Origin: JBAZOO01 sp041648735
Lineage (GTDB): Bacteria > Verrucomicrobiota > Lentisphaeria > Oligosphaerales > CAITYL01
Assembly: GCA_041648735.1 (NCBI GenBank)
Contig: JBAZOO010000036.1
Span: forward strand, 1-34,811
DNA: 34,811 nucleotides
Direction: 5' to 3'
Both the position numbers and the translations under genes were made by a program. Every line of letters starts with the position of its first letter. Position 1 is the stretch's first letter. The notes below the pieces were generated by a model, which saw nothing but the letters and a program-made list of their open reading frames with translations, was not told the origin of the DNA and made no database searches. Of the stretch, positions 6,225-14,603 are shown in pieces.

Positions 6225-9200
6225 ATGAAGACGGAGAACGACCAGCCGGCGGCCGCCCCACAGGCCGCGGCCCCCACCGCCAAGCCGCGCCCGTTCGAGG
6301 ACAAGGTGGCGACCAACCGCATGATCTGGCGCCGGGAGAACTTCAAGTGGCTGCTGGGGGCGCTGCTGTTCCTCTTCGTCCTTTTTGTCCTGGGCGTCTA
6401 TCTGGCCGTGATCAAGCCGCGGCGGGATCCGCTGCGGCTCACCCGCCTGGGGGATGCGGCCCTGGCTAGGCAGGATGTGCGTGCCGCCTTGCCCCTCTAC
6501 GGCCGCGCCCTGCGCTACAGCCGGCAGGCCCCCCAGAAGGTCAAAGTCCTGGAGAAGCTCATTGCCGCCTACATGCAGTTGCGGACGGACAACCCCTATG
6601 ACGCCTCGCTCGCCTTCAAGAGCGTGCTCGGCCTGCATGAGGAAGTCCTGGCGCTGGATCCGACCCGCCGCGACGTGGCGGACCGCCTGCTGGCCGATTA
6701 CTTCCAGGTCGCCACCGACCTGGGCTCCCCCGAATACTGGAAAAAATTGCAGACGCGCGCCGACGCCATGCTGACGCTGGATCCCCAGAACCCCGTGGCC
6801 CGCAAGTACCGCGGCATCGCCACCACCGCCGACATGACCCGGGGCGTGGTCGGGGAGCTGCTCCGCAACCGGGCCCGCCAGGACCTGGAGCAGGCTTTGA
6901 AGGCCAACCCCGCCGACGCCGATGCCTGCTTCTATCTCGCCGTCTGGCAGTTGCAGGCGGCGCGGCTGGCCAGGAACGAGCCGCTGGAGGCGGCCAAGGC
7001 CGACGAGTTGCTGGCGGGCGCGGTGGCGACGGTGAAGGGCTTTGCCGGACGCCAGCCGGCCAACGTCCGGGGGCGCCTCAACTTCCTGCGGGTCAGCATG
7101 GAGGCTGGCGCCGCGGCCAAGCGCAAGGAGTGGAGCCAGGCCGCCCTGGACTCGGCCACCGCCCTGGAGAAGGAGCTGCTGGCTGGGGACGATCCCCAGG
7201 CCACCCGCGAGCTGGCCGTCTTCCTCATGAACGCGGACCGGCAGCCGCTCAAGCTGGAGAACGGCCAGGGGACGACCAGCGGCATCGAGCGGGCCCTGGC
7301 CCTGCTCAAGGGGGTGGTGGCGAAACACCCCGACCTTTGGATTGCCAACTACGAGCAGGCCTTGCTCTACCGCATGACCGGCCGCCTGGACGAGGCCATC
7401 GCCCACTATGCGAAAGCCAGCGCCCCCCAGGCAATCCGGGTCTCCGCCGCGATCCTGAAGGAGTACAACCTCCATCTCATGGCCAAGTTCGAGTGGGTCA
7501 GCACCCTCTTGCAGAAGCATGAAGGGCTGCACGACCCCCGCGACCCCCTGGCCGTCGAACTGCTGGCGGAGGCGGAGCGGCGCTTTGCCGAGTTCCGCGG
7601 CCTGGCGGAAGCCTCCCCCGCCGTGGAGATCATCCAGGGGCGCATCGAGTTCGCGCGCGGCAAATACTGGCGGGCGCTGGCGACCCTGGAGGCGGCCGAC
7701 ACCCGCATGGACCGCAAGAATGCGCTGGCCTCCCTGCTGATGGGCAAGGCCCTGGCCCGGCTGGGGCAGTGGAATGCCGCCCTCGCGAAGCTGGAGCATG
7801 CCTTGAACCGGGAGGAGGCGACCAAGGACTTGCGCGTCCAGGCGGCGAAGGAGGTCGTCCCCATCCTGTTGCGGATCCAGCGCTTCAACGAGGCGTTCCT
7901 GCTGGCCCAGGCCCTGCACCGGGCCAACCCCAACGAGGCGGAGACCAACCTGCTCTTCGCCCGGACGCTGTTGGCGGTGATGCGCACCGGCATCCCCATC
8001 TTCGGCGAGGACAAGAACAAGCATTTCCTCTATGCAATCCAACTGGTCAAGCCGCTGGCGGAGCAGGGACGGCTGGAGGCGGGACGGCTGTATGCGGAAA
8101 TGATGATGATGGCCGGCGACCGCGCCACGGCCCGCGAGGCGCTGGTCCGGCTCGCGGCGGCGCATCCCGGCCAGCGGGAGGTGCTCCGGGATTTGCTTTA
8201 CCTCGAACAGTCGCTGGGGTTGACGGATGCTTTCCGCCAGCGGCTGGCGGCGGCGGCCCAGACATTGCCCGACAGCCCGGCGGCGGCGCTCCTCCGCGGG
8301 CTCATGGCAAAGCCGGAGGGCCCCCTGGCGGCGCGCTTGCCCGACCTGCTGGCTTGCGCCGGGGAGCCGGAGCCGTTCCTGCGGGAGTTCCGGCTGGCCC
8401 AGCTCCTGCGCCAGGCGGGGCTGAAAGAGGCGGCGGCGGCGGCGCTGGCCCGGGCCCGGCAGCTCAAGCCGGCCGCCCCGGAGCTGCTGGCCGGCGAATT
8501 CGCGGATGCCTTCGACAGCGGCGACTTGGTGGCGGCCGGCAAGGCCATCCAGCGCGCCGAGGCGGCCGGCGGCTTCGACACGGCCGACCTCCTGCTGTGG
8601 CGGGGGCGGCTCTGGCTGGCCCAGGACCGGCTCGGCGAGGCCATCGCGCAACTGACGGCGCTGACCCGGGAACGCCCCGCCTTTTCGGAGGGGTGGGCGG
8701 CCTTGGGGAGCGCCCAGGCCCGGGCGGGGAGCGTCAGCCTGGCGGAGAACCAGTTCCGCAAGGCGCTGGACCTGAAGCAGGACAACCTGCTGGCCATCCA
8801 GGGGCTCTTCACCCTCTACGATTCCCTGAAGCAACATGACAAGGCGCTGGCCGTCCTGCGCCAGGCGCTGATGGCCGACCCCTTCAATGCCGGCCTCCAG
8901 CGGATGTACGCCGACTACATCAGCCGCTACGGCGACCCGATGGAGGCCCGGCGGGTGCGCGAGGCGATCCGGAGCAGCGATCCGGGGGATGTGGAAAACC
9001 TGCGCCGGCTGGCGGAGCTCTACCTGCAGACCGGGCTGCGCGAAGACGCCCGCCGGCTCCTGGAGCGGCTGCTCAAGGACGAACCGGAGAGCATCGACAA
9101 CCGCTATGCCATGGCCATGTACTGGGTCGCCGCCGGCAACCGCGACACGGGGCGCAAGCAGATCGAGGAGTATGTCCAGGAGCGGGAACGGCAGGGCAAG

Positions 9201-11060
9201 GCGGATTGGCGCGACGAGCTGGGGTTCGCCCGCTTCCTCCGGCACACCGGGGCGGAGGCGGAGGCCATCACCTGGTATGAAAAGGCCCGGATCCATGAGC
9301 CGGCCGGAGTCGCCGACGCCACCGTCGAATACGCCGGCTGGCTCCATGCCCGCCGGGAGGAGGAGAAGGCGCTGGCGCTTTACCGGCAGGCGGTCGAGCG
9401 CACGGGGAACGCGGCCCTCTGGCAGCCCATCGTCGAGATCCAGACCCGGCACCGCCAGTTCGAGGAGGCCGACCAGGCCCTCCGGGCGTGGCGGCAGGCC
9501 GCCACTGGCAGCGAAGCCGTCCTCCTCCAGACGGTGGCCGCCGCCATCCTGGCCCAGGAACGGGGAGATCGGGAAAACGCCCGGGCGCTGATCGGCGAGG
9601 CGATCCGCCACGACCCCAACCGCGCCCAGCTTTACTGGCTCCGCTCCCGGATCCTGGCCAGTGCCGGCGACCTTGCCTTCGAGGAACAGATCCGCTCCGA
9701 CTTGGAGGCGGCCTTGCGCTTGGATCCCGGCCTCATCCCGGCCCGCGAGCAGTTGGTGGATTGGCTGTTGCTGCGCAACCAGATCGATGAGGCGCTCCGG
9801 CATTTGCGGGATCTGGTGGACCGCAACCCCAAGGCCATTCCGTACCGGGTGCAAATGGCGCAGCAGTACCTGCGGACTGGCCAGCATGACGCCTTGGAAC
9901 GCTTCCTGGCCGAGAGCGAGCAGGCGTTGCCCGGCCAAGCCGTGTGGCGCCAGTTCCGCGGCGCCTCCCTCCGCGCCCGGAAGCGGCTGCCGGAGGCGGT
10001 CACCGAGTTCCAGGAGGCCTACCGGCTCCAGCCCGGCCCTGAAACCCTGCTCCAAGCCGCCGAAGCCTTGGCGGACGTGGACAACAATGTTGGGGTGCTG
10101 AAGCTGTTGGCGGCCCATCCGGAGGAGCTGAAGGCTTCGCCGCTGCTGCTCGCCGTCCGGGCCCGCGCCAACAGCGGCTTGCTGCGGCGATCCCAGGCGG
10201 AACAGGACATCCAGGCGGCGATCATCCAGGCGGCGGCCAACGGCCCCCTGCTGGATGCCGTCCTTGGCCAGCTCCGCCGGGTCGAGAACGCCACGGAACT
10301 GGCGAAGCGGCTCGACGCCCTGCCCGGCAACCCGCCGGCCGTGCGCTTCGCCGCCGCCAAGCTCTTCATGGGCACGGATTCCGGGACGGCCCTGGCGCGG
10401 CTGGAGGCGCTGCGGGCCGATTTGGCCGGCAAAAAGGAGATGGTGCCGATGTTGACCAGCGTCCAGTGGCTCTTGGGCGTGACCTATTACCAGCGCAAGG
10501 AGGTGGCCAAGGCGCGGGAGGCCTATGAGGCGCTGCTGGCGCTCCAGCCCGGCTACGCCCCCGCCCTCAACAACCTGGCCTATCTGCTGGCCAAGGACTT
10601 GCAGCGGCCGCGCGAGGCGTTGGAGATGGCCACCAAGGCCGTCACCCAGTGGCGGCCCCAGGATGGCGACATGGCCATCGTCCTTGACACCCTTGGCTAC
10701 ACCCTGTTCCTCAACAACCGGCTGGCGGACGCGGAAACGACTCTCCTGCGCAGCATCCAGATGCGGGACCTGGCCAGCAGCCGGATGCATTTGGCGGAAG
10801 TGCTGCGCAGCCGGAAACGCCTGATCGAGGCGCAGATGGAGCTGCAGCGGGCGCGGCGGATGGTGGAGCTGGCCGGGAGCCAGGAGGAGCTGGCGAGCAT
10901 CATGGAGTTGGAGAACCAGGTCAACCGGGAGCTGCTGCGGATGACGACCCGGCCGGCCCCGCCGCCGGTGCCGGCACCGGCGGGGAAGCCGCCGCCCGCC
11001 CCGGCGCCCGACAAAGCTCCGGCCCCAGCCCCGGCGCCGGCCCCGGAGCACGCCCCATGA
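6225..11060 (+). CDS. giant membrane-anchored TPR protein
   Basis: A 1611-residue protein. The short cytoplasmic N-terminus is Pro/Ala-rich. One membrane helix lies at about residues 42-63 (WLLGALLFLFVLFVLGVYLAV). More than 1400 residues of helical repeats follow. Many show the TPR signature (for example ALNNLAYLLAKDLQRPREALEMA and LDTLGYTLFLNNRLADAETTL). The C-terminal tail of about 45 residues is Pro/Ala-rich. Topology suggests a periplasmic protein-interaction scaffold anchored in the inner membrane. The arrangement recalls the large TPR proteins of exopolysaccharide and outer-membrane export systems, but no such genes are nearby. Its stop overlaps the tmk ATG by four bases, so it is translationally coupled to tmk-holB. 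No specific function can be assigned. Confidence 0.85.
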   Translation: MKTENDQPAAAPQAAAPTAKPRPFEDKVATNRMIWRRENFKWLLGALLFLFVLFVLGVYLAVIKPRRDPLRLTRLGDAALARQDVRAALPLYGRALRYSRQAPQKVKVLEKLIAAYMQLRTDNPYDASLAFKSVLGLHEEVLALDPTRRDVADRLLADYFQVATDLGSPEYWKKLQTRADAMLTLDPQNPVARKYRGIATTADMTRGVVGELLRNRARQDLEQALKANPADADACFYLAVWQLQAARLARNEPLEAAKADELLAGAVATVKGFAGRQPANVRGRLNFLRVSMEAGAAAKRKEWSQAALDSATALEKELLAGDDPQATRELAVFLMNADRQPLKLENGQGTTSGIERALALLKGVVAKHPDLWIANYEQALLYRMTGRLDEAIAHYAKASAPQAIRVSAAILKEYNLHLMAKFEWVSTLLQKHEGLHDPRDPLAVELLAEAERRFAEFRGLAEASPAVEIIQGRIEFARGKYWRALATLEAADTRMDRKNALASLLMGKALARLGQWNAALAKLEHALNREEATKDLRVQAAKEVVPILLRIQRFNEAFLLAQALHRANPNEAETNLLFARTLLAVMRTGIPIFGEDKNKHFLYAIQLVKPLAEQGRLEAGRLYAEMMMMAGDRATAREALVRLAAAHPGQREVLRDLLYLEQSLGLTDAFRQRLAAAAQTLPDSPAAALLRGLMAKPEGPLAARLPDLLACAGEPEPFLREFRLAQLLRQAGLKEAAAAALARARQLKPAAPELLAGEFADAFDSGDLVAAGKAIQRAEAAGGFDTADLLLWRGRLWLAQDRLGEAIAQLTALTRERPAFSEGWAALGSAQARAGSVSLAENQFRKALDLKQDNLLAIQGLFTLYDSLKQHDKALAVLRQALMADPFNAGLQRMYADYISRYGDPMEARRVREAIRSSDPGDVENLRRLAELYLQTGLREDARRLLERLLKDEPESIDNRYAMAMYWVAAGNRDTGRKQIEEYVQERERQGKADWRDELGFARFLRHTGAEAEAITWYEKARIHEPAGVADATVEYAGWLHARREEEKALALYRQAVERTGNAALWQPIVEIQTRHRQFEEADQALRAWRQAATGSEAVLLQTVAAAILAQERGDRENARALIGEAIRHDPNRAQLYWLRSRILASAGDLAFEEQIRSDLEAALRLDPGLIPAREQLVDWLLLRNQIDEALRHLRDLVDRNPKAIPYRVQMAQQYLRTGQHDALERFLAESEQALPGQAVWRQFRGASLRARKRLPEAVTEFQEAYRLQPGPETLLQAAEALADVDNNVGVLKLLAAHPEELKASPLLLAVRARANSGLLRRSQAEQDIQAAIIQAAANGPLLDAVLGQLRRVENATELAKRLDALPGNPPAVRFAAAKLFMGTDSGTALARLEALRADLAGKKEMVPMLTSVQWLLGVTYYQRKEVAKAREAYEALLALQPGYAPALNNLAYLLAKDLQRPREALEMATKAVTQWRPQDGDMAIVLDTLGYTLFLNNRLADAETTLLRSIQMRDLASSRMHLAEVLRSRKRLIEAQMELQRARRMVELAGSQEELASIMELENQVNRELLRMTTRPAPPPVPAPAGKPPPAPAPDKAPAPAPAPAPEHAP

Positions 11061-11713
11061 TGGCGAGCCCGGAGCGCGGCACCCCGCCGGGACCGGGGTT
11101 GTTCGTCACCTTCGAGGGGATGGAGGGTGCCGGCAAGTCGACCCAGTGCCGGTTGCTGGCGGAGGCGCTGCGCCGGCGCGGCCACGAGGTGGTGGCCACC
11201 CGCGAGCCGGGCGGAACCCCCCTGGGCGAGGAATTGCGCCGGATCCTCAAGTTCTTCGCCGGGGACGGCGGGGTTTGCCCGCCCGCGGAATTGCTGCTGA
11301 TGGCAAGCTGCCGGGCCCAGCTCCTGGCCCAGGTCATCCGTCCGGCCCTGGCGCGCGGCGCGGTGGTCCTCTGCGACCGCTTCGCCGATTCCACCACGGT
11401 CTACCAAGGGGCCGCCCGGGGGCTGGATGCCGGCTTCATCGAGGCCTTGCACCGCTTCACCGTGGACGACTGCTGGCCCGCCTTCACCTTCCTCTTAGAC
11501 TTGCCCGTCCCCGCCGGCTTGGCCCGGGCCGCGGGCCGCGGCGCCGCCGACCGCTTCGAGAATGAGGCGGCCGAGTTCCATGAACGGGTCCGCGCCGGCT
11601 TCCACCGGCTGGCCGCCGCCCACCCCGGCCGCATCCGGCTGCTGGCCGCCACCCAGCCCGCCGAGGCGCTGCACGCCCAAATCCTGGCCGAGGTGTGCCA
11701 TGCCCTTGGCTGA
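11057..11713 (+). CDS. tmk: thymidylate kinase
   Basis: A 218-residue dTMP kinase that makes dTDP for DNA synthesis. The P-loop is FEGMEGAGKST (residues 19-29). The DR(F/Y)-type motif is CDRFADSTTVYQG, and TREPGG is the substrate loop typical of the family. A lid region (GLARAAGRGAADRFENE) follows. The start is the ATG at 11057, which overlaps the TPR stop codon; a second ATG at 11060 directly follows it. Its own 3' end overlaps holB by 14 bp. Pairing of tmk with holB is a common bacterial arrangement and supports both calls. Confidence 0.94.
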   Translation: MMASPERGTPPGPGLFVTFEGMEGAGKSTQCRLLAEALRRRGHEVVATREPGGTPLGEELRRILKFFAGDGGVCPPAELLLMASCRAQLLAQVIRPALARGAVVLCDRFADSTTVYQGAARGLDAGFIEALHRFTVDDCWPAFTFLLDLPVPAGLARAAGRGAADRFENEAAEFHERVRAGFHRLAAAHPGRIRLLAATQPAEALHAQILAEVCHALG

Positions 11714-12746
11714 GTTCCAGGCCGATTTCCCCGGCACCTGCGGGCGCCTCCGCCAAGTGGCCCGGGCCCGGCGCTGGGGCCATGCCTACCTGTTCCTGGG
11801 CGACGATGCCGACTACCTGGAGCGCTTCGCCCGCGCCTGGGCCCAGGCCTGCGCCTGCCCCAGCCCGGCGGCGGACGGCGATGCCTGCGGAACCTGTGCC
11901 GTCTGCCGTGGCCTGGCCACTGACGGCTATCCCGACTTGCATCTCCTCCGCCCCCGCTCCAAGTCGCGCCAGATTGTGGTGGACGATGTGCGCGAGTTCG
12001 AGCGGGAGCTGTGGTTGACGGGCACGACCCGCCATCCGAAGGTCGGCCTTTTCCTGGAGGCCGACCGCCTCAACGTCCAAGGGCAGAACGCCTTTCTCAA
12101 GACCTTGGAGGAGCCCACGCCGAACACCCTGCTGCTGCTGACCAGCACCAATCCCAAATGGCTGCTGCCCACCGTCCGCTCCCGCTGCCAGACCATTCCG
12201 CTGATGCGCAACCGGCGGGAGTACGCGCACCTTTGCCGGATGGGGCTCTTCCCCATCCTGGCCGGGATCCAGCCGGAAGCGGGGGCCGCCGCGGCGCTGC
12301 AAGCCACCTATGGCCTGCTCCGCATCCTCGACCGGCTGCGCCAGGAGGCGGAGGCGGAGAGCGAGGCGCAGGCGCCGGCGCCGGATGCAGCCTGGCAGGA
12401 ACTCGCCCGGGAGGACCGGGCGATCCGCAAGGAGCTGGAGGAGCGCCAGAAGGCCGCCGCCTCCGCCGCCTACTTGCGGCGGCGCCAGGAGGTCACGGAC
12501 GCGATCCTCGTCTGGTTCGAGCTGCAGTTCCTCCGGGCGGCCGGCGGCGTCGCGCCGGAGTCGCTGCCCCATCCCGAGATCCTGGCGGCCGCCGGGGCTG
12601 GCGCGCCCCCCGCCGTGGCCGGGGCGGAGCGGCTCTGCCGGCTGGCGGCGGAGCTGGTCCGCCAACTTGAGGGGAACCTGCCGGATGCCCTGGCGGTGGA
12701 GGCGTTCTGTCTGGAGGCCTGCGCCCGTTCCGCGCCGCCGCGCTGA
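11700..12746 (+). CDS. holB: DNA polymerase III delta-prime subunit
   Basis: A 348-residue clamp-loader subunit. It retains the zinc module (C53, C63, C66, C69), the block VVDDVREFERELWLTG, FLEADRLNVQGQNAFLKTLEEP and the TVRSRCQTIPL arginine-finger (SRC) motif. The P-loop position reads GDDADYLE, so it lacks the ATP-binding lysine, as expected of delta-prime and unlike DnaX. The C-terminal third has an Arg/Glu/Ala-rich, probably helical region. The ATG at 11700 lies inside the end of tmk, which makes this the third translationally coupled gene in the unit. The cognate ATPase subunit dnaX is at 31525. Confidence 0.92.
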   Translation: MPLAEFQADFPGTCGRLRQVARARRWGHAYLFLGDDADYLERFARAWAQACACPSPAADGDACGTCAVCRGLATDGYPDLHLLRPRSKSRQIVVDDVREFERELWLTGTTRHPKVGLFLEADRLNVQGQNAFLKTLEEPTPNTLLLLTSTNPKWLLPTVRSRCQTIPLMRNRREYAHLCRMGLFPILAGIQPEAGAAAALQATYGLLRILDRLRQEAEAESEAQAPAPDAAWQELAREDRAIRKELEERQKAAASAAYLRRRQEVTDAILVWFELQFLRAAGGVAPESLPHPEILAAAGAGAPPAVAGAERLCRLAAELVRQLEGNLPDALAVEAFCLEACARSAPPR

Positions 12747-12785
12747 CGCCGCTGGCCGGCGGCTTGCAATTCCCGGCTTGGCGGC

Positions 12786-12948
12786 TTATTCCCAACTTCC
12801 CCACAGGTTATCAACAGCCCCGCCGTGCGGCGGCCAGCACTCCCCGTTTATCGTTTTTATCCTGAGGCGCAATTGGTTATGTATTTGCAGCTACGACCAG
12901 CGAGTTTTCCACAGGCGGTTTCGCCGGCGCCAGCCCGAGTTATCCACA
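12786..12948 (+). other. DnaA-box cluster, candidate replication origin or DnaA-binding locus
   Basis: The 314-bp gap after holB has 9-mers matching or approaching the DnaA box TTATCCACA, all in one orientation: TTATTCCCA (12786, degenerate), TTCCCCACA (12797), TTATCAACA (12808), TTTTCCACA (12905) and a perfect TTATCCACA (12940). The first three start exactly 11 bp apart. Between the two groups, 12846-12890 is about 62% A+T (28 of 45) within very GC-rich surroundings. Box clustering beside an AT-rich unwinding stretch is the classic oriC layout. No dnaA or dnaN is in the window, and genes on both sides run the same way. Confidence 0.6.
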
Positions 12949-13060
12949 GCCATGGACGGGCGCAAGGGGCTGCGCGGTTTTTCCGGCGGAACCGGCTGGC
13001 GGCGGCGGAGTTGCCGCTGCCGCGCGGGGGGCGGGAACTGGCACCGGGAAGGGGGCGGCG

Positions 13061-13726
13061 ATGACGTTGGCGGTGTTGTTTGACATGGATGGAGTCCTGG
13101 TCGATTCGGAAGCGGTGATCAACGCGGCGGCCATCCAGGCGCTGGCTGACTATGGGGTCTCGGCCCGGCCGGAGGAGTTCCTGCCCTTTGTCGGCGCCGG
13201 CGAGGACCGCTATGTCGGCGGCGTCGCCGAACGGCATGGCCTGACCTACCGCGTCGAAATGAAGCAGCGGACCTACGAGCACTATTTCCGCCTGCTGCCC
13301 GCCATGGGGCACCCCTTCCCCGGGGTGGCGGGGCTGCTTGCCCGGCTGCGCCGGGCCGGCGTCGCCCTCGCCGTCGCCTCCAGTGCCGACCGGCGCAAGG
13401 TGGTGGCGAACCTGGCCTTGCTGGGGGTGCCGGCGGAGTGGTTCGCGGCAACCGTCACGGGCGACGACATCACCCGGAAGAAGCCGGCGCCAGATTTGTA
13501 CTTGGAGGCCGCCCGCCGCGTGGGGGTGGCGCCTGGCGGCTGCTGCGTGGTCGAGGATGCCTTGAACGGGGTGGAAGCCGCCCGCGCGGCCGGGATGCGC
13601 TGCGTCGCGGTGGCCACCAGCTTCCCGCCGGAGCGGCTGGCGGCGGCGGGGGCGGCCGTGGTGCGGAGTTCGCCGGCGGCACTGACTCTGGCCGACTTGG
13701 GCGTGGCGGCGGAGGAGGGCGCATGA
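13061..13726 (+). CDS. HAD-superfamily sugar-phosphatase / phosphoglucomutase-like hydrolase
   Basis: A 221-residue HAD subfamily IA enzyme. Motif I is FD8MD10GVLVDSE, motif II lies in LAVASSADRRK, the lysine of motif III is in DDITRKKPAPDLYL, and motif IV is CVVEDALNGVEAARAAGM. The helical cap between motifs I and II fits the beta-phosphoglucomutase / phosphoglycolate phosphatase-like group. The substrate cannot be told from sequence alone. The ATG at 13061 follows GGGAAGGGGG. The stop codon overlaps the aroE start (ATGA), so the two are co-translated. It lies directly downstream of the DnaA-box gap. Confidence 0.85.
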   Translation: MTLAVLFDMDGVLVDSEAVINAAAIQALADYGVSARPEEFLPFVGAGEDRYVGGVAERHGLTYRVEMKQRTYEHYFRLLPAMGHPFPGVAGLLARLRRAGVALAVASSADRRKVVANLALLGVPAEWFAATVTGDDITRKKPAPDLYLEAARRVGVAPGGCCVVEDALNGVEAARAAGMRCVAVATSFPPERLAAAGAAVVRSSPAALTLADLGVAAEEGA

Positions 13727-14601
13727 CCCAGCGCTACGCGGTCTTGGGTTTTCCCGTGGGGCATTCCCTCTCCCCCTGCATGCACAACGCCGCTTTTGCG
13801 GCCCTTGGGCTGGATGCCGCCTATGAGGCGATCGAGGTGGCCCCGGCGGAGCTGCCGGCGGTTTTCGCCCGCCTCCGCCGGGAGGGCTATGGTGGCTGGA
13901 ACTGCACCGTGCCCCACAAGGAAGCGGCGGCAACCCTTGTGGACGAAGTGGCGCCCGAGGCGCGCCGCATCGGCAGCGTCAACACCGTCGTCTGCCGGGA
14001 CGGGCGGCTCACCGGCCATTCCACCGATGGCTACGGCCTGCTGGCCGCCGCCCGGGAGGCGTTCGCCTTCGCCCCACCCGGCGCCCGGGTGGCCATCGTC
14101 GGCTGTGGCGGCGCCGGCCGCGCCGCCGCCTTTGCCTTGGCCGGCGCCGGCGTGGCCCGCCTGCTCCTGCTCAACCGGACGCCGGAACGGGCGGCCGAGC
14201 TGGCGCGGGAGCTGGCCTGCCACGAGCCGCGCTGCCAAGTGGCGGCCGCCGGCCTGGCGGACGCCGCGGCGCTGGCGGCGGCGCTGGCCGGGATCGAGCT
14301 GCTGGTGCAGGCCACCAGCCTGGGGCTCAAGCCGGGCGATCCCGCCCCGCTGCCGGCCGCCGCCATCCCCGCCGGCTGCGCGGTGCTGGACATGATCTAC
14401 CGCGACACCCCCCTCCTGCGCGCCGCGGCGGCCCACGGCTGCCGGACGGCCGACGGCCTCGGCATGCTCCTGCACCAGGGCGCCCGCAGTTTCCGCCTCT
14501 GGACTGGCCGGGAGGCGCCGCTGGAGATCATGCGGGCCGCCCTGCTCCGCGAACGCGCCGCCCGCCAAGCCGCCGCTGCCACCGCGCCGGGAACGAGGTG
14601 A
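13723..14601 (+). CDS. aroE: shikimate dehydrogenase
   Basis: A 292-residue NADPH-dependent enzyme reducing 3-dehydroshikimate to shikimate. The N-terminal substrate site is GHS15LS17PCMHNAAF. The catalytic pair is K66 (NCTVPHK) and D102 (GHSTDGYG). The Rossmann motif is VGCGGAGRA, followed by LNRTPERA, which suits NADP. The C-terminus has the usual DGLGMLLHQGARSF. The ATG overlaps the upstream HAD stop codon by four bases. The other late shikimate genes, aroK and aroC, lie about 15 kb away on the opposite strand, so the pathway is split within this window. Confidence 0.95.
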   Translation: MTQRYAVLGFPVGHSLSPCMHNAAFAALGLDAAYEAIEVAPAELPAVFARLRREGYGGWNCTVPHKEAAATLVDEVAPEARRIGSVNTVVCRDGRLTGHSTDGYGLLAAAREAFAFAPPGARVAIVGCGGAGRAAAFALAGAGVARLLLLNRTPERAAELARELACHEPRCQVAAAGLADAAALAAALAGIELLVQATSLGLKPGDPAPLPAAAIPAGCAVLDMIYRDTPLLRAAAAHGCRTADGLGMLLHQGARSFRLWTGREAPLEIMRAALLRERAARQAAAATAPGTR

Positions 14602-14603
14602 CC

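Noticed and set aside
5913..11051. 1712-residue open frame on the minus strand
   Set aside because: It lies opposite the TPR gene; the open frame results from high GC codon use, and its translation is low-complexity with no domain.
12825..13064. 79-residue ORF across the DnaA-box gap
   Set aside because: Composition is unlike a protein, there is no ribosome binding site, and it runs through the box cluster.
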